Source of the DNA: Bacteroidales bacterium
GTDB taxonomy: Bacteria > Bacteroidota > Bacteroidia > Bacteroidales > UBA7960
DNA length: 34,497 nucleotides
Direction of reading: 5' to 3'
Assembly (NCBI GenBank): GCA_019429365.1
Contig: JAHYJD010000030.1
Coordinates: 1 to 34,497, forward strand
The notes beneath the pieces were generated by a model. The model had not been told where the DNA came from. It saw only the letters and a list, made by a program, of their open reading frames with translations, and did no database searches. The position numbers were made by a program, and so were the translations under genes. Position 1 is the first letter of the stretch. Every line of letters begins with the position of its first letter. Below are positions 6,433 to 13,800 of this stretch, one piece after another.

Positions 6433-8556
6433 ATGGCTGTTATTACAAAAATCAGGAGTTACTCCGGTTTGCTAATCGCGGTAATTGGTATTGCCCTTGC
6501 AGCATTTGTGCTGGGCGATTTTATGGGTTACGGACCCACGCGTGGCGGAGGTTTTGACGTTGGAAAGATAGACAAGGCAAAAATTTCTTATCAGGAATTT
6601 GAGCAGCGTGTAAACGATCAGATTGAAGGCTGGAAAATGGAAACGGGCAACCAAAACCCTGGTCCGCGAGAAGCCTTCCAAATCCGCCAGCAGGTGTGGA
6701 ATACCATGGTGCGCGAAATTCTGCTCAACAACGAACTCGAGAAGCTCGGCATTGAAATTTCAAGTGAAGAATTATTTCATCTGATCCATGGGCCAAATCC
6801 CCACCAGGTGATTGTAAGGAATTTTTCTAACCCCATGGACGGTAGCTACGACCCCCAGCAGGTAATAAACTTTCTGCAAAACTTCGATTTTCTCGACCCC
6901 AACACCCAGAGTCAGTGGTTGATGATTGAACAGTTTATCAAACGCGAGCGCCAGGAGAACAAATACCACAACCTGATTCGCCAGGGATATTATATGCCCT
7001 CGCAACTGGTAAGCCTCGACTACCAGGACCGCAACGCCACCGCCGACCTTCGCTATGTGGTGAAGCGCTACGAAACCATTGCCGACAGCCTGGTGCAGCT
7101 TAGCGACCGCGACATGCGCCGCGTGTATGAAGAAAACCGCCATTTGTATGAGCAGGAAGCTTCGCGCAGCTTGCAGTATGTGGCTTTCCCGGTATTTCCC
7201 AGCGAAGAAGACCGCGAAACCCTTCGCCGTGAACTGCTCGAGCTGGAAGATGAATTTGCTTCCACCGAAAATGTTCAGGCTTTTATCAACTCCACCTCCG
7301 ATGAGCGTTTCAACCCCTTTTACTTCAGCCAGGGACAATTGTCGCCAGAGCTGGATTCGGTGATGTTCAATGCCCCCCTGGGCACAGTTTACGGCCCCAT
7401 TGTTGAAGACAATGCCTTTGTGATGGCCAAACTCAGCGACATTCAGTTTCGTCCCGACAGCATGCGTGCCAGCCACATTTTAATTTCTTTTGTTGGCTCA
7501 GCAGCTGCTTCGCCCAACACTACCCGCAACATTGATGAAGCACGTGCCCTGGCCGACAGCATACTGAATGTGGCCCGCAGAAATCCGGCCCGCTTTGGCG
7601 ACATGGCCGTTGAACTTTCAGAAGACCCCTCGGCTCAGATGAACCGTGGCGATCTCGACTGGTTCAGGGATTTTGAAATGGTAACGGAGTTTTCAGATGC
7701 CGTGATCAACGCCAATGTAAATAGCTTTACTACCGCAGAAACCCAGTTTGGCATTCATGTGATTCGGGTTACCGCCAAGTCGGCCCCCACCAAAAAAGTG
7801 CAGGTGGCCAGGCTTACCCGCGAAATAGAGCCCAGCAACCGAACCTTCCAGCAAGTGTTTGGGCAAGCCAGCGAGTTTGCTGCCCTGCTGCGTAAGAACA
7901 AGAACTTCGAAGAGGCTGCAGAAGAAAAAGGCCTGAGCGTAAGGGTCATTGACATGGTACGCGAAATGGACATGAGCCTGCCAGGCATTGAGAACCCAAG
8001 GGAGATTGTTCGCTGGGCCTTTGACGATAAAACCAAGGAGGGTGCTTTCTCACGTATTTTCGATATAGACAACCGCTTCATTGTTGCCACCCTTACCCAG
8101 AAGCGCGAGGAAGGCATCCCCAGCCTCGACGAGATAAATGAAGAAATCCGTGCCCTTGCCATTCGGGAGAAAAAGTACGAAATGATTGCTGCAGAAATGA
8201 AGGAAGCCATGAGCGCTGGTAACTTTGATGCCATTGCCGAGCGCCTGCAGCTCACCCCTGAGCAGGCCCTGGAAATTCGTTTCAATATGCTGAACCTTCC
8301 CGGCGTAGGACCCGAGCCAAAAGTGATCGGAGCCGCCTTTGGCCTGCAGCCAAACACCGTTTCTCAACCCATTAAGGGCAATGCCGGCGTCTTGCTGCTT
8401 GAGGTAATGAACCGCGAAGAAGCCATTGAACCCGACGATATGACCAGCGCAAAGCGTCAGCTCAAAACAACTTTCTCAAACCGCGTAATTAACGATGTGT
8501 TTAACGCCATTCGCGAAAACGCCCGCATTGAGGATAACCGCAGCCTTTTCTATTAA
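6433..8556 (+). CDS. ppiD: PpiD/SurA-like membrane-anchored peptidyl-prolyl isomerase
   Basis: This periplasmic chaperone/foldase would be tethered to the inner membrane and help outer-membrane and secreted proteins fold. It has 707 aa. A single N-terminal membrane anchor (LLIAVIGIALAAFVLGDF, residues 13-30) is followed by a SurA_N-like chaperone region (residues ~45-200; ISYQEFEQRVNDQI, then QVWNTMVREILLNNEL). A parvulin rotamase domain lies at about 340-450 (RASHILISFV, ARFGDMAVELSEDPSA, GDLDWF, FGIHVIRV), followed by a second, degenerate parvulin-like region and a helical C-terminus, as in PpiD. Length and order fit Bacteroidota PpiD homologues (600-720 aa). It has its own promoter and is followed by a hairpin terminator, so it closes the envelope operon. 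I use ppiD as a family label; the N-terminal chaperone may matter more than isomerase activity. Confidence 0.9.
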   Translation: MAVITKIRSYSGLLIAVIGIALAAFVLGDFMGYGPTRGGGFDVGKIDKAKISYQEFEQRVNDQIEGWKMETGNQNPGPREAFQIRQQVWNTMVREILLNNELEKLGIEISSEELFHLIHGPNPHQVIVRNFSNPMDGSYDPQQVINFLQNFDFLDPNTQSQWLMIEQFIKRERQENKYHNLIRQGYYMPSQLVSLDYQDRNATADLRYVVKRYETIADSLVQLSDRDMRRVYEENRHLYEQEASRSLQYVAFPVFPSEEDRETLRRELLELEDEFASTENVQAFINSTSDERFNPFYFSQGQLSPELDSVMFNAPLGTVYGPIVEDNAFVMAKLSDIQFRPDSMRASHILISFVGSAAASPNTTRNIDEARALADSILNVARRNPARFGDMAVELSEDPSAQMNRGDLDWFRDFEMVTEFSDAVINANVNSFTTAETQFGIHVIRVTAKSAPTKKVQVARLTREIEPSNRTFQQVFGQASEFAALLRKNKNFEEAAEEKGLSVRVIDMVREMDMSLPGIENPREIVRWAFDDKTKEGAFSRIFDIDNRFIVATLTQKREEGIPSLDEINEEIRALAIREKKYEMIAAEMKEAMSAGNFDAIAERLQLTPEQALEIRFNMLNLPGVGPEPKVIGAAFGLQPNTVSQPIKGNAGVLLLEVMNREEAIEPDDMTSAKRQLKTTFSNRVINDVFNAIRENARIEDNRSLFY

Positions 8557-8577
8557 TAAAGGAGCCGGTTAAGATTT

Positions 8578-8612
8578 AAAAAAGGCTGTTTCTTTCGGGA
8601 ACAGCCTTTTTT
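8578..8612 (+). terminator. Rho-independent terminator after ppiD
   Basis: A stem AAAAGGCTGTT/AACAGCCTTTT around a short CTTTCGGG-type loop is followed by a T run, just after the ppiD stop. Because the arms carry A and T runs on both sides it could also serve the minus-strand oxidoreductase gene that ends at 8635. Confidence 0.88.
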
Positions 8613-8634
8613 CATTCCAATAAGAGAAATCCTA

Positions 8635-10515
8635 TTAAAACTCCCTCAGGGTTTCGTGAACGCCTTTGTGAATTGCGTACCAAAAATCGAGGGCTGCCTG
8701 CTCGCGGTCGCTATCAAAACGGGCCAACCAATGGTCAAGCTGCTCGTTGTCTTTTTCCGTTTCCTGCTTCTTTTTTAGAAAAGTGTGGACGAAATCAATA
8801 TTCCGGTCAGGCTCCCAGAAGATGGAGGCGTTGCGGCTGTTTATGCGGCTGGCCGTAAGCTCAACAGCCCGGAGAAACTGTTCTTTTTTCCCAAATAGCT
8901 GCCCTATGATATCGGGCATCAGATCTTCGGCCCAGGCCCGGTGAAAACGGCAAATGCCCAGGTTGTCGATCATAAGTTCCTTTAACATGCGCCTGGCATT
9001 TTGGCGGCCCAGTTCGCGCGGGCCAAGGAACTGCCGACCGTAATCATTGTAATATTTCCCCATTATTCCCATGGGAGAAAGTACACCCGGGGTCCAGTAC
9101 TGATTTGGAACCATCCACCCGTGGCGGGCAAAAGCATTGTACATAAACAGGTCGAGCACCTTCTTGCCCTTTTCGCGGGCCAGGCCCCGAGCAAACTTGC
9201 GTGCGCCTTCCATAAGGTTAATCGCACCATCTTCCCTCACCATTTCATCCATTAGGGCAATGCCCAGGCGGGCGTTGTGCATGGAATCATTGACCACATC
9301 AAACCCTTCGGGAGAAAAAACCGGTTTCTGATCTACCCCCAGCTCTTCCGGTTTTATGAGACCTTCGTGCAGGCACTCCATTAGCCAGGCCAGCACGCCG
9401 CCCACAGAAATGGCGTCGAACCCCATGCTGTCGGCTTTCTGGTTTATGAGTTCGGCAGCCCGCTGGTCGAAAATGCCACAAAGCGGGCCCATAGTCTGGT
9501 AGGGCTCGTAGTCCTTTTTATATTCGTTGTTCATTTTTTTGCACACCGCTGCACAGGGCTCTCCGCAGGTGCGCTGCTGCTTTGTTTCAATGGTTTCCTG
9601 GTTGAATTGCTTCAAGTAATGATCGAGAATAAACTCCTGGTGCAACTTCAGTCGCTCTTCGGGCGTCCAGTAAATGGTGCGGTAATTAAACGCCATCACA
9701 TAATCGCCCATGGTGGCATAGTTCACGCCAAAGGTGCCGCCAGTGTTGAAAGCGGGGTCGTAACGATACTTTGTAGTAGTTTCAAGGTCTTTGGCTGATA
9801 ATTTTTTTTGGTAGCGGTCCTGAAACCAGGCATCGGCAACATTGCGGTCGCGGAAATCCTCGTCGATGAAGGTGCCGCCATAAATTATGGCCGCAATGCC
9901 ATGCTGTTGCAACATTTTGCTTCCAAAGCCGCCGCGTCCTGCCCAGGTATCCACGTAAGTGACCTTACCTTTGCGGATGGGTGCAGAGCCAATGGCCCCA
10001 AAGTCGGAATACATGGCTGCCGGCCCGGTGGCCAGAATGCGGGGGTCGTTTTCGTAGCGCGCGCCAAACAGCTCCAGTGTTTCTTCCATCAGGTTATACA
10101 CCCCTTTTCGGCCCTCCTCCCAGGTTTTTTTCAGGCGTATAGGGTGAATCTCCACCTCAATTTCTTCCCCATGGTCGCGGTTGAGGTACAGCACGCTGGG
10201 GGTGGTCGCCTTCCCCGTAAGGGAAAGCAAATTGATGCCCAGGTTGTCGAAAACCAGTCCGGCACCGCCCATACTCGAAATGTAGAAGCCATGCCAGCAG
10301 GGACTAAAACCATTGAATATCAAACGGTTTGAACCCGGGAAAATGGATCCGGCCAACAGACCGGTGCCGATATTCAGGCTGTTGTGTTTTTTGGCCAGGT
10401 GAATGCCCAGGTCGACCGGGCCCCAGAAATTGCCCAGTTCGTAACGAAGGATTTTGTAAAACCCCGTAGAGGCATCAACCATCAGGGTTTTGAGGTGAGA
10501 TTGGTCCATTTGCAT
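8635..10515 (-). CDS. Aldehyde:ferredoxin oxidoreductase family enzyme (tungsten/molybdenum-pterin, possibly GAPOR-like)
   Basis: Members of this family oxidise aldehydes to acids with ferredoxin, using a bis-pterin tungsten (or Mo) centre and one [4Fe-4S] cluster in the cytoplasm of anaerobes. It is 626 aa and full length. The N-terminal pterin-binding domain includes FYISSMGGAGLVF (residues 77-89) and WAGRGGFGSKM (191-201). Cluster cysteines are C317, C321 and C325 (TCGEPCAAVCKK) plus C522 (NLGICRF). The first spacing is Cys-x3-Cys, one residue longer than the Cys-x2-Cys-x3-Cys usual in AOR. Length and the N-terminal layout remind me of archaeal glyceraldehyde-3-phosphate oxidoreductases (GAPOR), but this is from memory, not alignment. 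ATG at 10515 or 10509 may be the start. No partner ferredoxin or pterin genes are nearby, so the substrate is unknown. Confidence 0.88.
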   Translation of the reverse strand: MQMDQSHLKTLMVDASTGFYKILRYELGNFWGPVDLGIHLAKKHNSLNIGTGLLAGSIFPGSNRLIFNGFSPCWHGFYISSMGGAGLVFDNLGINLLSLTGKATTPSVLYLNRDHGEEIEVEIHPIRLKKTWEEGRKGVYNLMEETLELFGARYENDPRILATGPAAMYSDFGAIGSAPIRKGKVTYVDTWAGRGGFGSKMLQQHGIAAIIYGGTFIDEDFRDRNVADAWFQDRYQKKLSAKDLETTTKYRYDPAFNTGGTFGVNYATMGDYVMAFNYRTIYWTPEERLKLHQEFILDHYLKQFNQETIETKQQRTCGEPCAAVCKKMNNEYKKDYEPYQTMGPLCGIFDQRAAELINQKADSMGFDAISVGGVLAWLMECLHEGLIKPEELGVDQKPVFSPEGFDVVNDSMHNARLGIALMDEMVREDGAINLMEGARKFARGLAREKGKKVLDLFMYNAFARHGWMVPNQYWTPGVLSPMGIMGKYYNDYGRQFLGPRELGRQNARRMLKELMIDNLGICRFHRAWAEDLMPDIIGQLFGKKEQFLRAVELTASRINSRNASIFWEPDRNIDFVHTFLKKKQETEKDNEQLDHWLARFDSDREQAALDFWYAIHKGVHETLREF

Positions 10516-10530
10516 AATCCAACTTTTTTA

Positions 10531-10538
10531 CAAAGATA
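10531..10538 (-). promoter_or_regulatory. -7 promoter element of the oxidoreductase gene
   Basis: The minus strand reads TATCTTTG, an exact Bacteroidota -7 box, placed 15 nt upstream of the ATG at 10515 (21 nt from the alternative at 10509). The leader would be only about 10-16 nt. No TTG at the right -33 spacing is seen. Confidence 0.5.
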
Positions 10539-10592
10539 AACATCTCAACCAATTCGACCGAAACATGGTGATTGCCCCTGAAAGATAAAATT

Positions 10593-10673
10593 ATGGCCAA
10601 AACCTTTCGGATAACAATATTTCTTTTTATATTAGCCCTTGGCATTTGCCAACTTACCGGACAGGCTCAATAG
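10593..10673 (+). pseudogene. Orphan signal-peptide ORF (26 aa), probable gene remnant
   Basis: ATG at 10593 opens a 26-residue reading frame, MAKTFRITIFLFILALGICQ then LTGQAQ, ending in TAG. It has every part of a Bacteroidota Sec signal peptide: basic start, hydrophobic core, and a terminal ...AQ like those of the neighbouring secreted proteins. The stop comes exactly where a mature protein should begin. The simplest reading is the decayed 5' end of a lost secreted-protein gene; a leader peptide or a free small membrane peptide are alternatives. None of the frames after the stop gives a recognisable domain. Confidence 0.4.
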
Positions 10674-10860
10674 CTGTAATGTTTCTGGCGGCTCAAGGTA
10701 AACCAGTCCGGTATTTTCTACTTACCAAACGGAGGAGGGATATATGTTTTCTGCTTTTAAGCCCCCATAATTCCAGCACCGGAAGGAATCCTTTTCCCCT
10801 CCGAAATCTCAAGAAAATTTTTTCACCGAACACCCTATTTACTAACTAAAAACAAACATT

Positions 10861-13800
10861 ATGAAGAGAAAAGTACACTTGGCCATCCCTTGGTTGATGG
10901 CTTTAATGCTGCTGACCATTTCGTTTAAGAGCAATGCGGCGCAAATTCATTACTTTAATTTTAATGAGAATGTGCCTGCCTCAGGTATTAATTGGACCCA
11001 ACCAATACCTGCAACAATAGGTAGCGGGGAACTAACCTACACATTTACCCAAGGTGTCAGTTTTGCCGGAACAGCCTTAAATGGAAACACAAGCGAGGTT
11101 AACGGCGGGAGCTTTTGTCCTGTTGGAGGCGTTGGCCAGATAAATAATGGAGAACATTTTATCCTGAGCATTCCAACTACTGGTTATGAAGGCATTTCAC
11201 TTTCTTATGCCACACGCAGGACCTCAACGGGTTTCACCACTCAAACAATTCATTACACTTTGAATGGAACTGAATGGGTTGAATTTCAGGTGGTTGATAT
11301 TTCCACATTTGAAAATAGCTGGCTGGCAAGCCAGATTATTACATTAAACTTTTCAGCCATAACTGGAGTTAATAACAACCCAAACTTTGCCATAAAATTT
11401 GTTTTGACAGGTGTTACATCCGATGCCGGGAATAACCGTTTCGACAATATTTCTGTCAACGGAACCAGGATTCCTTATGAAACGCTTTGGCAGTTTTCCA
11501 ATGCCACGGCAAATCTTCCTGCATGGTTTGGAGCCAACAGGGGCATGGCTGCATTAGGCGACCATTTGCTTGTTGCAAAACAATCTCCGGTTACCGTTCA
11601 TGTGCTTGACCGTTTAACCGGTTTGGAAACCGGAACACTTAACACAACAGGGATTGCCGGAGGTTTCTGGGCCCTCAATGACATTGAAGTGAGCGATGAT
11701 GGCGTAATTTTCGCTGCCAATGGCGTTATTACCAATGCCTATGGTAATTTCAAAGTTTACCAGGTTTCAAGCGATCCTGCTGTTGATCCTGTGCTGGTCA
11801 TCGATTATGATGTTTCCGGCTATCCGGCTGTTCGCCTGGGCGACAAGATTACCGTAGTTGGCAGCGTGGCTGATGGAACAGCTGCCCTTTATGCAGCCGA
11901 TGGTTCAGAAAACAGAATTTTCAAATGGACCATTGATGACACAAAATCTTTTGGTACGCCTGAAGTAATTACTTTACCTGGAAGAGGTGGTAGTAACGTT
12001 GTTGCTCCGCTGCCAAACGGTAATTTCTATTACACAGGCACGGGAATCAACGTGCAAAAATTCAGCGCAGATGGCACCCTTTTGGGAACGATCCCCGGGG
12101 GAATTCTTCCGACTGGCACTACCGGCATGAAGTACCTTGGCATGGAAGGTAACGATGAGATTCTGGCCGTATACCATTATGGTGCTGCGGATGGATACCT
12201 GAGGGTAGTAAGAGTTCCCAATGGCATTCCGGCCAATGCGAGCCTGATCTTCAGGACTCCGGTACTGGGAACCTTAAACTCTTCAGGAAATGGCGACGTA
12301 GCCTTTGTACCCAATGCCGATGGAATGAATGTGGACTTGTATGTGCTCGATACCAGCGATGGTATCGGAGGTTACAAAAGCAACACCCTGAACCTGGTAT
12401 TCCCCGATTATGCTGACCCGGGCGATCCTGTATTTGCTGTAACACCCACCAGCCGGAACTTTGGCACGGTATTGCTTGGAGCCACCTCGGCTGTTCAGAG
12501 TTTTACCATTACCAATACCGGTGCCGGCACCATTACCATTAACCCGGCCGATATTGTGCTGACAGGGGCCGACGTAGCAGATTTTGTGTTTACAAATATT
12601 ACGGAAACAGCAGTTCTGGACCTGAATGAAACCGCCACCTTTACCGTAGCCTTTGCCCCGCTCACCGAAGGCACCAAAACGGCTACCATTCAGATCAACG
12701 ACAACATGGGAGAAAAGGTATTACACGAAATTGCACTTAGTGGTACCGGAGTTGATCCTACCCTACATCCTCCGTTTACACAAGATTTCAACACAACCCC
12801 ATTCCCGCCCGATTATTGGACAAGGTTCTCCGGTCTGTTACAGGAGACATCCACCTTGACCTCAACCACCACTGGCTGGGTTCATGGGCGATTTGGTTAT
12901 ATCGGAACGGTTAACAACGCAGCAAAGCTGAACGTTTTTGGAACCGGCGTTAACCGCTGGCTGGTAACTCCTCCGATCGATCTTGGTGACGGAACCACCG
13001 ATTTCGAGCTGGTTTTCGATGTTTCCCTGAACAAGTGGAACACAGCCAACCCGCCCGACATGAACGGAACCGATGATAAGTTTGCTATCGTCATATCAAC
13101 GGATGGCGGTTTAACATGGTCTGCAGCAAATACCCTCAGACTTTATGATAATGCCGGGTCTCCATTTGTTTACAACAATATTTCACATACCGGCGAAACG
13201 GTGGTAATCAACCTTTCGGATTACAGCGGAGTAGTAAAGATTGCCTTTTATGGTGAGTCGACGGTATCCAATGCCGATAATGACATTTACGTAGACAATG
13301 TTACGGTTCAGGAAGTTCCTGAGAACCCGGTGTTTGCCATTACACCAACTTCCTGGAATTTTGGGGATGTGGAGGTTGGATTTGCCTCTGTAGCAAGGGT
13401 CTTTACTGTTTCCAATACAGGCCCTGGCATTTTAACGGTAAATGCACCAGTTCTTGACAACAATGATGACTTCATCCTGAGTTATACCGCTGAAGATTTC
13501 CCAGCAGAACTCAGCGGTTCCGAAACCGTTACTTTCAGTGTTGTTTTTGAACCGGAAGCAGAAGGAGCAGCCCTGGGTGAAATTTCCATCGGATACGATG
13601 ATGGAAGCGCCAATACTGCCACGGTTGAATTAACTGGTAACGGCATTGTAAGGCCAGACGGCTCCACTTGTGGCAACCCCTATGTGATTGCCTCACTGCC
13701 GCTGGTTGATTTTTCAGGAAATACCGATATCATGGGCGATGATTATTCAAGCACATGGATTACTCCTTCTTCTTCATACCTCAATGGTAATGATATGGTA

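Larger units (their letters stand above)
10516..10860. other. Intergenic region upstream of the first T9SS cargo gene
   Basis: This 345-bp gap separates two divergent genes. Its left edge carries the minus-strand -7 box; the middle has a 26-codon signal-peptide-like ORF (10593-10673) overlapping a potential hairpin (10655-10713); the right half has a second complementary pair (10730-10735 with 10798-10803). A purine-rich GGAGGAGGG at 10731 precedes an 8-codon ORF, unusual in a genome that hardly uses Shine-Dalgarno sites. I saw no TAnnTTTG promoter in the plus direction. The 67-codon GTG ORF at 10646-10849 has no recognisable content. Confidence 0.5.

Noticed and set aside
7755-8357. Minus-strand ORF of 200 codons inside ppiD
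   Set aside because: Ser/Arg-rich antisense shadow of a clear parvulin-family gene; no motif of its own.
10731-10769. Shine-Dalgarno-like GGAGGAGGG followed by an ATG and 8 codons
   Set aside because: Bacteroidota rarely use such sites; the peptide is tiny and the purine run is better explained as one arm of a possible hairpin.
10646-10849. 67-codon GTG ORF before the first T9SS cargo gene
   Set aside because: No recognisable content, weak start, and it overlaps the signal-peptide ORF and hairpins in another frame.
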